NCBI RefSeq assembly: GCF_009882975.1
Contig: NZ_WTUX01000013.1
Location: forward strand, 309-53,669
From: Maritimibacter harenae
GTDB lineage: Bacteria > Pseudomonadota > Alphaproteobacteria > Rhodobacterales > Rhodobacteraceae
Direction of reading: 5' to 3'
DNA length: 53,361 nucleotides
A program made the translations under genes and the position numbers. Within the stretch, counting starts at the first letter, position 1. Each line of letters opens with the position of its first letter. Below, in pieces: positions 16,909 through 25,206 of the stretch. The notes below the pieces were generated by a model. That model saw nothing but the letters and a program-made list of their open reading frames with translations. It was not told the DNA's origin and did no database searches.

Positions 16909-18236
16909 TCTTGGAAACCTGGATCGGGATCGGCTGTATCCTCGGCTGTCTCGTGCTGGTTCAGTCCGGCATGCATATTGCGGTCGCACTGATGCTGTTG
17001 TCTCTGTTCGGTGTCAGCATGGTCATCGGCATCGAACCGGCCGGCCGTATGCTGGCGGCGTCCTCGGTCTCGTCGATTTCGAGCTACCTGTTCGGTGTCA
17101 TTCCACTCTTCGTACTCATGGGGTTGGTGGTCTCGGTGACAAGTCTCGGAAGAGACCTGTTCGACGCCTCCGGTAACCTGATGAAGCGTGTGCGCGGCGG
17201 GCTCGGGATGTCCACGGTCATCGCGAATGCGGTGTTCGCGGCCTGCACGGGAACCTCGATCGCCTCGGCCTCGGTCTTCACGCGGATCGCGGTGCCCGAG
17301 CTCGAGCGGCTGGGATACACGACCCGGTTCTCCGTCGGTGTGGTCGCCGGAAGTTCGATCCTCGGAATGCTCATTCCACCGAGCCTGCTCTTCATCATTT
17401 TCGGGGTAATCGCGAACGTGTCGATCGGGGAGCTGTTCATCGCGGCGATCGTCCCCGGCGCGCTGATGGCGGTCGCCTTCTGCGTCACCATCTTCCTGTT
17501 GTCGGTCTTCGCCCCTGGCTTCGTCCATGCCGACGGGGCGCCAACGGCGGCTGAGTCGCAGGCCGCGACCCGATCGGCCATGGCCGGCATCTGGATCGCG
17601 ATCAAGCCGCTGATCCCTGTGGGCGCGCTCGTCTTTGTCGTGCTGGGGGGAATCTATGGCGGGTTCTTCACGCCCACCGAGGCGGGGGCCGTCGGCGCGC
17701 TCGCTGCGATCGTCATTGGCCTTCTCAGGCGCGAACTCACGCTCAGGAATATCTGGGATGTCGTGCTCGAGACCGGGCGCGTCACCGCTTCGATCATCTT
17801 CCTGCTCATGGCGGCGCAGATCTATTCGCAGATGCTGACGCTGACCGGGCTGCCCATGACGCTGAACGACTGGATGACCGCGAGCGGGATCGGTGCGGTC
17901 GGCTTCGTGATCCTCTATCTCCTGCTGCTGATCCTGCTGGGTACTTTCCTCGATTCAATGTCGATCCTGCTGATCGTGGTGCCCTTTGCGCTGGTCTTCG
18001 CCAACCAGTTCGGGCTGGACCTTTTGTGGTTCGGCGTGCTGTCGGTGATCGCCGTCGAAATCGGTCTGCTCACGCCGCCGCTCGGGCTGTCATGCTTCGT
18101 GGTCAAGGCGACGCTGAACCGCGAGGACGTGACGATCCGCGACATCTTCATCGGGTCGTTCCCGTTCTTCCTCACCATGCTCTCCGTTCTGGCGCTGGTG
18201 GCGCTGGTGCCGCAGATCGCCCTTATCGCGCTGTGA
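16905..18236 (+). CDS. dctM: TRAP transporter large permease DctM
   Basis: A 443-residue, about 12-helix transport subunit. Family motifs include PLFVLMGLVVS, FAACTGTSIASASVFTRIAVPEL, MLIPPSLLFIIFGVIANVSIGELF, GGFFTPTEAGAVGALAAI, and the C-terminal EIGLLTPPLGLSCFVVKA. It moves the solute delivered by DctP using the ion gradient. The gene is translationally coupled to dctQ and ends 11 bases before a converging gene. Confidence 0.92.
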   Translation: MILETWIGIGCILGCLVLVQSGMHIAVALMLLSLFGVSMVIGIEPAGRMLAASSVSSISSYLFGVIPLFVLMGLVVSVTSLGRDLFDASGNLMKRVRGGLGMSTVIANAVFAACTGTSIASASVFTRIAVPELERLGYTTRFSVGVVAGSSILGMLIPPSLLFIIFGVIANVSIGELFIAAIVPGALMAVAFCVTIFLLSVFAPGFVHADGAPTAAESQAATRSAMAGIWIAIKPLIPVGALVFVVLGGIYGGFFTPTEAGAVGALAAIVIGLLRRELTLRNIWDVVLETGRVTASIIFLLMAAQIYSQMLTLTGLPMTLNDWMTASGIGAVGFVILYLLLLILLGTFLDSMSILLIVVPFALVFANQFGLDLLWFGVLSVIAVEIGLLTPPLGLSCFVVKATLNREDVTIRDIFIGSFPFFLTMLSVLALVALVPQIALIAL

Positions 18237-18237
18237 G

Positions 18238-18259
18238 GGCGGGGCTGTCAGGCCCCGCC
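18238..18259. terminator. GC-rich hairpin at converging gene ends
   Basis: GGCGGGGC, six-base loop TGTCAG, GCCCCGCC, immediately after the dctM stop and running into the 3' end of the converging gene. There is no T-run, so termination efficiency is uncertain; it could act on both strands. Confidence 0.4.
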
Positions 18260-19198
18260 GCTCGCGGCATGATACCGGGTATCCAGATGGTCCGCGACTT
18301 GCCCCAGCCGGGCGTCAGGCGCGCCATAGGCACGGCGCAATTCGAGCGCCACGCGTGCGCCGTCCATGTTGATCGCGCCGTCGCTGTAAAAGCCGGTCGT
18401 GGGGTCGAGGAGAACCTCGTAGGAGATCGCCGCGACGTCCGGGTCCATCTGCGGCACTTCTTCCAGAAGCAACCCGATCGCGGCCTCCCGGTTGGCCGGA
18501 TCGAACAGCCACGCGACGGCCTGCCGCCACGCCCGGATATACCCCGTCACGGCCGCCTCGTTCTTCGCGGCCCAATCGCGGCGAACCGTGGCCACCACAC
18601 CCTGGTAGCTGCCGAGCGCCTCGAGGCCACTTTCGAGATGGACGAAACCCTGTTTCGTGGCGGCCGCGTCGAACGGGGAGACCAGAAGCGTGGCGTCGAA
18701 TTCGCGGTTCATCAAAGCGCCAAAGCGCGCCATCACGCCGCCGGATCCCACGAAGTCGACATCCTCGCGGCCCACGCCCGCCTGCTCCAGCATCCGGAGC
18801 AGCACGAAGGCATAGCCGGTGGTCAGGGCATCGACGCCCACGCGCCGACCGGCCAGCCCGGCGATGCTTTCCGTCCCGGGCACGCCCACGAGGTTCAGGA
18901 AACCCGAATCGGCGCCCATGACCGCGATGAGGTCGGCGACGTTGCGTGTCGGTGCCTCGCCCTGACCGGCGTTGTAGGCATACACATTGTCTATAGCCGT
19001 CATAGCGAGGTCGTATTCCCCGTCGATCAAGCCGGCCATCTGGTGCTTGGAATCGGTGGTCGGTTCCAGCGTGACCTCAATGCCCTGCGCAGCAAAGAAT
19101 CCCAGCCGCCGTGCCGCGAAGATCGGCCAATTGAACCCGCCGGGAAAGACGATGGCGCGGATCACGGGGGGCTCGCCGGCCTTTTGTGCAAAAGTCAT
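18248..19198 (-). CDS. Orphan NMT1/SsuA-like substrate-binding-fold protein without signal peptide
   Basis: A 316-residue type II periplasmic-binding-protein fold of the NMT1/THI5/SsuA family: FNWPIFAARRLGFFAAQGIEVTL, then DLAMTAIDNVYAYNAGQGEAPT, then GLAGRRVGVDALTTGYAFVLLRMLEQAGV. The start at ATG 19198 is supported by GGAGACACC upstream. From that start there is no signal peptide or lipobox, and no ABC permease or ATPase gene lies nearby. The protein may therefore be a cytoplasmic sensor or enzyme rather than an ABC transport component; longer starts (up to 19486) would run through the promoter region and do not give a convincing signal peptide. It converges on dctM. Confidence 0.72.
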   Translation of the reverse strand: MTFAQKAGEPPVIRAIVFPGGFNWPIFAARRLGFFAAQGIEVTLEPTTDSKHQMAGLIDGEYDLAMTAIDNVYAYNAGQGEAPTRNVADLIAVMGADSGFLNLVGVPGTESIAGLAGRRVGVDALTTGYAFVLLRMLEQAGVGREDVDFVGSGGVMARFGALMNREFDATLLVSPFDAAATKQGFVHLESGLEALGSYQGVVATVRRDWAAKNEAAVTGYIRAWRQAVAWLFDPANREAAIGLLLEEVPQMDPDVAAISYEVLLDPTTGFYSDGAINMDGARVALELRRAYGAPDARLGQVADHLDTRYHAASGGA

Positions 19199-19328
19199 GA
19201 TGGTGTCTCCTTTCACGCGTGGGGGCTGTTCCGGTTCACAGGCGCGAGGCGCCGACGATGTGTCCGGTCCGTGCCGAACATGCTTGACGTTTTCCGATAA
19301 GTCCATGATTTTGGAACAGAGGGAAATA

Positions 19329-19338
19329 TTTGGAAATT
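19329..19338. promoter_or_regulatory. TTTGGAAATT element in divergent promoter
   Basis: Lies in the 241-base gap between the orphan binding-fold gene and the downstream dehydrogenase operon. A related TTTTGGAACA is about 30 bases to the left. The same ten-base string is at 34077, with near copies at 11585 and 15102. Confidence 0.4.
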
Positions 19339-19439
19339 GTGCGGTTTGCGATCGGACGCCACTGCGTGCGGCGCGACGGCCCCGGCGGGGCCTTTCGCGT
19401 AATCCGAACGGGCAAGGCCCAATTGAGGGAGGAAACGAT

Positions 19440-20345
19440 ATGACGGCAATCGGACTCATCGGTCTGGGCAACATGGGTATGCCCATGGCGAAGATCCTGA
19501 TCGATGCCGGCTACGATGTCCTGGGCTATCGGCGCGGCGATGCGTCGGACTTCGAGGCGCTGGGCGGCCGGGCGATGACCTCGCCGCGCGCCGTGGCCGA
19601 AGAGACCGACATCATCGTGTGTTGCATTCCCAGCGACGCGGCTCTGGAGGAGATCGTCAGCGGGCCGGAAGGGATCGCGAGCGCGGATTGCACCGGCAAG
19701 ATCCTGGCGGAGCTGTCGACGCTGACGCCCGAGGTCAAGGCGGCGCAGGCGGCGGCCATGTCGGGGCAGGGCGGTCTCATGCTCGACGGCGCGATCAGCG
19801 GCCTGCCCCCGATGGTGGTTGCGCGCACGGCCGTCTACATGCTGAGCGGTGAGGAAGCGGCCTATGAAAAGCTGCGTCCGGTCTTCGATGCGCTGACCGG
19901 GAAGCACTTCTACATGGGCGACTTCGGCGCGGCGATGAAGACCAAGCTCTGCGCCAACATGCTGGTCGCAGCGAACATCGCCTCCACGGCGGAAACGCTG
20001 GCGTTCGGCGCGCTGATGGGGCTCGACCAAGAGAAGCTTGTCGAGGCGCTCCGCGACGGCGCCGGCGGATCGATCCAATTCATGGCCCGCGCGGGGCGCA
20101 TGGCACGGGGGGAGTGGGATAACGTCCTCGCTTCGACAGCGTTGCTCGCCAAGGACATTCGCATGATTGAGAAAACTGGCACCGAGCTTGGTGCGCCGAT
20201 GCCGATCCTCAAGAATGTGCGGCCCTTCTATGAGACCGCGATCGAGGACGGATACGGCGATGTCGATGTCGCCGCGGTCTATGCCGCGTTCGCCAAGGCT
20301 GCGGGGCTGCCGATTGCAGAGCCAAAAGGAAAGAAGAAATCATGA
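19440..20345 (+). CDS. NAD(P)-dependent beta-hydroxyacid dehydrogenase (3-HIBADH family)
   Basis: A 301-residue dehydrogenase. The N-terminal Rossmann motif GLGNMGMPMA begins at residue 9, the substrate-binding segment LMLDGAISGLPP is near residue 113, and the catalytic Lys169 is followed by Asn173 in MKTKLCANML. Family members reduce or oxidise 3-hydroxyisobutyrate, tartronate semialdehyde and similar beta-hydroxyacids, and the substrate here is not determined. The usual DxPVSGG motif is altered to DGAISGL. ATG 19440 has a strong GGGAGGAAA site; the open frame extends to 18987 but only through other genes. Its end overlaps the FAH-family gene by four bases. Confidence 0.87.
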   Translation: MTAIGLIGLGNMGMPMAKILIDAGYDVLGYRRGDASDFEALGGRAMTSPRAVAEETDIIVCCIPSDAALEEIVSGPEGIASADCTGKILAELSTLTPEVKAAQAAAMSGQGGLMLDGAISGLPPMVVARTAVYMLSGEEAAYEKLRPVFDALTGKHFYMGDFGAAMKTKLCANMLVAANIASTAETLAFGALMGLDQEKLVEALRDGAGGSIQFMARAGRMARGEWDNVLASTALLAKDIRMIEKTGTELGAPMPILKNVRPFYETAIEDGYGDVDVAAVYAAFAKAAGLPIAEPKGKKKS

Positions 20346-21220
20346 GTGAATACAAGCTTGGCATGGGGCACGTGGATGGCGTGCACACGCCGCTCGTCCT
20401 TGTCGGCAAGGACATCTATCGTCTGTCGGATATCCTGAAAGGGCATGCCCCGGCGACGCTGGAGGAGGTTTTCGCGAACTGGAAGGCGATGGACCAGACA
20501 ATCGGGACCAGCGTGGTGTCGCCGGATGCCTCGCCGTTGCAGGCCGACGCCGTGACGTTCCTAACCCCGCTGTCCAACCCGCGCAAGGTGGTCTGCATCG
20601 GGACGAACTACCACGACCATGTCGAGGAGATGAAAGTCACGTCGCTGCCCGACTTTCCCTATGCGTTCCTGCGTCCGCAGACTTGTCTCGCCGCCCATGG
20701 CGAAGAAGTGGCGCTGCCGACCGGCGCGAAGATGAACGACTGGGAGGCCGAACTGGGCATCGTCATCGGACAGGCATATGGCCCCGGCGACACGCGCGAC
20801 CCGATGGAAGCGGTGGCGGGTTACACGGTCATCAATGACGTCTCCGCGCGCGACTGGATCGCCAGCCGTCCCTTCGTCGGTATCGACTGGGTGATGCAGA
20901 AGGCCTGGGACGGGTTCCAGCCGACGGGTCCCTGGATCACGCCCGCGCGCTTCGTCGAAGATCCCGACAACCTCGACATCGAGCTGACGGTCAACGGGGC
21001 CGTCAAACAGAAGTCGAACACGGGCAACATGATCTTCGGCGTCGCTCCTATCCTGCGCCACCTGGCCGGGATCATGACGCTCGAGCCGGGCGACATCATC
21101 GCCACGGGCACACCGGCCGGCGTCGGCTATGGTCAGCATCCGCAGGAATTCCTCGCATCCGGTGATACCGTCAAGGTGACGGTCGCCGGTCTGGGGACAT
21201 TGGAAAACAGGTTTGTCTAA
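20342..21220 (+). CDS. FAH-family hydrolase/isomerase
   Basis: A 292-residue two-part protein with an N-terminal FAH leader domain and a C-terminal catalytic domain. Metal-binding residues are in WEAELGIVIG (E-x-E) and YTVINDVSARDW (Asp). The conserved KVVCIGTNYHDHVEEM and IIATGTPAGVGYG motifs are present. Homologues include 2-hydroxyhepta-2,4-diene-1,7-dioate isomerases, 5-oxopent-3-ene decarboxylases and acylpyruvate hydrolases, all of which process meta-cleavage products. Translational coupling to the dehydrogenase upstream and an extradiol-type dioxygenase downstream fit such a role. Confidence 0.88.
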   Translation: MSEYKLGMGHVDGVHTPLVLVGKDIYRLSDILKGHAPATLEEVFANWKAMDQTIGTSVVSPDASPLQADAVTFLTPLSNPRKVVCIGTNYHDHVEEMKVTSLPDFPYAFLRPQTCLAAHGEEVALPTGAKMNDWEAELGIVIGQAYGPGDTRDPMEAVAGYTVINDVSARDWIASRPFVGIDWVMQKAWDGFQPTGPWITPARFVEDPDNLDIELTVNGAVKQKSNTGNMIFGVAPILRHLAGIMTLEPGDIIATGTPAGVGYGQHPQEFLASGDTVKVTVAGLGTLENRFV

Positions 21221-21238
21221 TCAAAGGGTGAGACGGAG

Positions 21239-22123
21239 ATGATAAAGGTCAACCGCATCGTATACACGGCGTTCGAGACGCCGGACTTGGAAGCGCAGGT
21301 CGAACATTACACTAAGATCATGGGGCTCACGCTCGTCGAACAGGATGGCGACGCGGCCTACCTGTCGGCCGGTGGCGACCACCACACGGTAGCCTTGCGC
21401 AAGGGGGGCGAGGCGCGCTGCGATGCCGTCGGGTTCCAGCTTCCGCCGGGCACCGATCTGGACGCGTATGAAAAGCAGGTGCAGGCGCACGGCATCAAGA
21501 CCGAGCGCCGCACCGACGCACAGCCGGACATCAAGGACGCGCTGATATTTTCCGACAACAACGGCACCAATGTCGAAGCCTTCGTCGAGGCGGAGCCGGC
21601 CGGCGTCGGGTTCCAGCCCTCGGGCATTTCGCCCAACAAGCTCGGGCACGTGGCGTTCAACTGCACCGACACGCAATCGACGGTGAAGTTCTATTGCGAC
21701 GTTCTGGGTTTCACGGTCAGCGACTGGATGGGCGATTTCTTTGCCTTCCTGCGCTGCGGGCCGGATCATCACACGATCAACCTCGTGGACGGGGCCAAGT
21801 CGAAGATGCACCACATCGCGTTCGAGCTGCGCGACTGGACCCATATCCGCGATGCCTGCGACTGGCTCGCGCAGGACCGCATCCCTCTCGTCTGGGGGCC
21901 GGTGCGCCACGGGATCGGGCACAACATCTCGACCTACCATCGCAACGCGGATGGCCAGATCATCGAGCTGTTCTGCGAACTCGACCGCGTGAACGAGGAG
22001 CTCGGCACCTATGAGCCGCGCCGCACGCACCAGGAATTCCCGCAGAAGGGCAAGACTTGGGAAGATATCCAGCTCGCTGCGAACATGTGGGGCAGCCCGC
22101 CGCCTGAAGGCTTCCTCGACTGA
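21239..22123 (+). CDS. VOC-family extradiol ring-cleavage dioxygenase-like protein
   Basis: A 294-residue protein with two vicinal-oxygen-chelate modules. The C-terminal module has the 2-His-1-carboxylate iron site: His137 in LGHVAF, His191 or His192 in MHHIAFEL, and Glu243 in IIELFCELD. GIGHNISTYHRNADGQIIE matches type I extradiol dioxygenases such as catechol 2,3- and 2,3-dihydroxybiphenyl dioxygenases. A dioxygenase plus the upstream FAH enzyme gives a meta-cleavage pair; the ring substrate is unknown, possibly a hydroxylated heterocycle made by the molybdenum enzyme. The gene ends 15 bases before a strong terminator. Confidence 0.85.
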   Translation: MIKVNRIVYTAFETPDLEAQVEHYTKIMGLTLVEQDGDAAYLSAGGDHHTVALRKGGEARCDAVGFQLPPGTDLDAYEKQVQAHGIKTERRTDAQPDIKDALIFSDNNGTNVEAFVEAEPAGVGFQPSGISPNKLGHVAFNCTDTQSTVKFYCDVLGFTVSDWMGDFFAFLRCGPDHHTINLVDGAKSKMHHIAFELRDWTHIRDACDWLAQDRIPLVWGPVRHGIGHNISTYHRNADGQIIELFCELDRVNEELGTYEPRRTHQEFPQKGKTWEDIQLAANMWGSPPPEGFLD

Positions 22124-22137
22124 GGCAGGCAAAAAGA

Positions 22138-22166
22138 ACCGCGGCCCGAGGGGCCGCGGTTTTTTT
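22138..22166. terminator. Strong bidirectional rho-independent terminator
   Basis: ACCGCGGCCC, loop GAG, GGGCCGCGGT: a perfect ten-base stem followed by TTTTTT on the plus strand and preceded by AAAAAGA, which gives a T-rich tract on the minus strand. It lies between the converging dioxygenase and acyl-CoA synthetase genes and can stop both. Confidence 0.93.
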
Positions 22167-22169
22167 CTT

Positions 22170-24263
22170 TCAGTCTTCAATCACGACGAGCGCGTCGAGC
22201 GCGACCGCGCCCGCTTCGTTCACGCGCAGTGGATTGATCTCGATCTCGGCAATCTCGGGGTGCTCGGCGAGGATGCGCCCCACGGCCATCGCGGCTGCCG
22301 AGACCGCGCTGCGATCGGCCCGGGGAAGACCCCGGAAGCCGTCGAGCAGCGCCTTGCCACGAAGCCCCTCGAGCATGTTGTCCACGTCCATGTCCGACAG
22401 GGGGGCGATGCCTACTGCGCTGTCCGACACGGCCTCGGCGAGGATGCCGCCCAGTCCCAGCACCACGCAAGGACCCCATGACGGATCGCGAATACCTCCG
22501 ATGATGAGCTCGATGCCGTCGGGGGCCATCTCCTCGATGAGTACGCGTTCCGGTGTGGCTGTCGGGATGGCCGCGATCCGGTTCAGCGCGGCCGCGAGGT
22601 CCGCGTCGGTCGCGACGTCGAGGACAACACCGCCCGCCTCGGTCTTGTGCGCGATGTCCGCCGCAGCAATCTTGACGACCACGGGCTTGGACAGCTCTGC
22701 GAAGGCAGCCTCGGCCTCGGCACGGGTTTCGCACAGGCGGCTCTGAGGGGCCGCGATGCCGTAGTCGCGCAGCAATTCCTTGGCTCGAGCTTCGTCGAAG
22801 GCTCCGGTCAAAGGAGCGGCGGGGGGCTCCGGCTGGGCGCTACCGCGTTCGGACAGCAACCATTGGTGCCGGGCGTCACGGGCCAGCACAATGCCGCCAA
22901 GGGCGAGCCGATCGGGGCCCAGCACCATCGGGATGCCTGCCTCTTCGAGGCCGGCGCGCGTGACCGCCACGTCCTCGTCCGGGCCGAGCGTGCCGAAGAC
23001 GACCGTCTTGCCTGTGTCAGTGTATGCGGGCGTCAGCGCCTCGGATGGGTTCAGGACTGATGGCTCGCTGATCCCGAAGACCAGCACCGCGTCGACGCCC
23101 GGATCTGCGGCCGCGGCCTTCACGATGTCGGGAAAGCCCGGGCCGGGGCGCCCCGTATCGACCGGGTTCTTCACGAAGGTCATCGGAGGTAGCCGGCCCT
23201 GGATATCGTCCACCGTGGCGGGGGCGAGTTCCGGAACCCCGACACCGGCGGTCTTGAGCGCGTCTGTGATCAGGAGGCCGGGCCCGGCCTGGCCTGTGAT
23301 CAGCGCCAACCCCGTCGCGGGTCGGGCGGGCAGGCGACGATGCGCCAGCACCGATACAGCCTGCGCCAGATCGTCCAGCGTATCGACCACGACCGCGCCG
23401 CCCTGTGTGAGCGCGGCCACTGGCCGATCGCGCGACCCCATCAGGTTGCCGGTATGCGACACGGCGAACTCCCCAATATCCGAGCGGCCCGCGACAACGG
23501 CCACAACCGGCTTGCGCGGGGTGACGCGGCACAGCGCCTCGTACAGGGCGCGTCCTTCGGTAACGCCCTCGAGGTGCAGCGCGATGGCCTTGGTGTCGGG
23601 GTCGTCGGCGAGAAGGTCGAGCATGTCGGCTGTACCGATGTCCACGGCATTTCCCAGCCCCGCGGCGATCGACACACCCTCGCCGAGCGTGTCGAGCATG
23701 TAGCCGATGCTCAGGTTCACGCCGCCGGACTGCGCGACAACGGCGATGTGTCCGGCCCCGATCGTATCGACACCAGGCACGAAACTCGCAATGCACCGGG
23801 TCGAGGGTTTGACGAAGCCGGATGTGTTGGGTCCCAGCAACCGCATGCCGGTGCGTCGGCAGATTTCGCCCAGCTCTTCCTGAAGACGTGCGCCGTCTTC
23901 GCCGCTTTCGCCGAAGCCGCCAGAGACGATGAAGACACCGCCGACGCCACTTTCGGCTGCGTCAGCCGCTGCTGCGACGCAGGCTTTCGCGGGGATCGCG
24001 AGGACGGCGAGGTCGACGGGTTTTGGCAGATCTGCGAAGCTCGGGTAACAAGGCACCCCCCGGATGTCGGTTTCGCGCGGGTGCACGCCGACCAGCGTGC
24101 CGGGGAACCGCGAAAGGGTTGACAGGGCCTGTGACCCTGCCTTCGCCGGATCGGACGAAGCACCGACCACAGCGATCGAGCGCGGGTTGAACAGTCGACC
24201 GAGGTTCTGATGCCGCGTTTCTGTAGAGGCGCGTCGGGCGGAGTCTCCGGTGTCTGCGCTCAT
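22170..24263 (-). CDS. ADP-forming acyl-CoA synthetase (acetate-CoA ligase family)
   Basis: A 697-residue single-chain NDP-forming acyl-CoA synthetase. In order: a CoA-binding Rossmann domain (IAVVGASSDPAKAGSQAL near residue 30), a succinyl-CoA-synthetase-like domain (LLGPNTSGFVKP, then the phosphohistidine-type region ending SHTGNLMG), and a C-terminal ATP-grasp domain (PVVVKIAAADIAHKTEAGGV). It interconverts an acid, CoA and ATP with acyl-CoA, ADP and phosphate. ATG 24263 is preferred (AAGGATC upstream) over the GTG at 24290. It is the last gene of a five-gene minus-strand run ending at the terminator. The acid substrate is unknown. Confidence 0.88.
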   Translation of the reverse strand: MSADTGDSARRASTETRHQNLGRLFNPRSIAVVGASSDPAKAGSQALSTLSRFPGTLVGVHPRETDIRGVPCYPSFADLPKPVDLAVLAIPAKACVAAAADAAESGVGGVFIVSGGFGESGEDGARLQEELGEICRRTGMRLLGPNTSGFVKPSTRCIASFVPGVDTIGAGHIAVVAQSGGVNLSIGYMLDTLGEGVSIAAGLGNAVDIGTADMLDLLADDPDTKAIALHLEGVTEGRALYEALCRVTPRKPVVAVVAGRSDIGEFAVSHTGNLMGSRDRPVAALTQGGAVVVDTLDDLAQAVSVLAHRRLPARPATGLALITGQAGPGLLITDALKTAGVGVPELAPATVDDIQGRLPPMTFVKNPVDTGRPGPGFPDIVKAAAADPGVDAVLVFGISEPSVLNPSEALTPAYTDTGKTVVFGTLGPDEDVAVTRAGLEEAGIPMVLGPDRLALGGIVLARDARHQWLLSERGSAQPEPPAAPLTGAFDEARAKELLRDYGIAAPQSRLCETRAEAEAAFAELSKPVVVKIAAADIAHKTEAGGVVLDVATDADLAAALNRIAAIPTATPERVLIEEMAPDGIELIIGGIRDPSWGPCVVLGLGGILAEAVSDSAVGIAPLSDMDVDNMLEGLRGKALLDGFRGLPRADRSAVSAAAMAVGRILAEHPEIAEIEINPLRVNEAGAVALDALVVIED

Positions 24264-24296
24264 GGCGATGATCCTTCTTGTTTGTCGCACCGGGGC

Positions 24297-25163
24297 TCAG
24301 GACCCCAGCACATCTTTCAGACGAGCAATGCTTTCGGGAGAGGCCGCGCCCTTGGCTTCGGACAGGTCGAGAGCTTCGCGGCCGAGCGCCTTGTAGAGCG
24401 CCGCACGGTCCGGGAAATTCTTCTCGAGTGCCGCGATCTGACGTTCGACGACGCCCACGTCGCCACGCGAGACGGGACCGGTCACGGTCTTCTCCGGTCC
24501 GTGCGTCAGGGCATTGGACACGGTGGCGTGCATGATCGGGTCGAGGATTTCCGCTGCCACGTCGCGGTCCACCCCCGCGACCTCGTAGAGGTCAAAGGCA
24601 ATCTTGATGATTCCGAAGAGGTAGGCGCTCGCGTAGACGCTGGCCGTGTGGTAGAGCAGTTTGTGCTCTTCACGGATGCGAAAGCATCGAGCACCGATCT
24701 TTTCGAACAGCGCCAACAGCGCATCGAGCGCCTCTGGATCGCCCTCCGCGCCGCAATACGTGCCGGGGAAACTGGCCGCGTCACGGATCGGATCGGTGAA
24801 GGTCTTGACCGGGTGAACGCTCGCCACGTGGTATGGGCGGGGGCTGTCGTGGCGCAGGACGGAGGACGGCGTCGCGCCGCTGCAATGCAGAAGGACCGCT
24901 CCCTCGGCCAGCCGTCCCGATCCGGCAAGGCGTGCCGCCGCGTCGGCGATCAGGTCGTCAGGCGTGGTGATGAGAACGAGATCGGTTTCGGGCAGATCCT
25001 CGATCCGCTCGACCGGTGTGGCCCCGAACAAGTCGGCCGCCCGCTTGGTCGAGCCCGCGCTGCGGCTGGTCACGCCGGTCACGTCGATCCCGTTTTGCGT
25101 GAAAAGGCTGGCCAGGGTGCGTCCGACGTTGCCGGCCCCGACCAATGACATGGTCCGTATCAT
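24297..25163 (-). CDS. DUF2520 Rossmann-fold oxidoreductase-like protein
   Basis: A 288-residue protein with an N-terminal NAD(P)-binding motif (SLVGAGNVGRTLASLF) and the features of Rossmann-like/DUF2520 proteins: LVLITTPDDLI, HCSGATPSSVL, SVHPVKTFTDP, followed by a helical C-terminal domain (HTASVYASAYLFGI). Related to pyrroline-5-carboxylate and ketopantoate reductases in fold, but no reaction is established for the family that I can name. Its place between a 2-hydroxyacid dehydrogenase and an acyl-CoA synthetase suggests a redox step in the same pathway. Confidence 0.82.
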   Translation of the reverse strand: MIRTMSLVGAGNVGRTLASLFTQNGIDVTGVTSRSAGSTKRAADLFGATPVERIEDLPETDLVLITTPDDLIADAAARLAGSGRLAEGAVLLHCSGATPSSVLRHDSPRPYHVASVHPVKTFTDPIRDAASFPGTYCGAEGDPEALDALLALFEKIGARCFRIREEHKLLYHTASVYASAYLFGIIKIAFDLYEVAGVDRDVAAEILDPIMHATVSNALTHGPEKTVTGPVSRGDVGVVERQIAALEKNFPDRAALYKALGREALDLSEAKGAASPESIARLKDVLGS

Positions 25164-25206
25164 AGCGTCCTCTCCCCCAGGGATTGCACCCGGTGTCGCT
25201 CCCGGA

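Noticed and set aside
18987-19439. Long N-terminal extension of the beta-hydroxyacid dehydrogenase frame
   Set aside because: It overlaps the orphan binding-fold gene and the promoter; the Rossmann motif starts properly from 19440.
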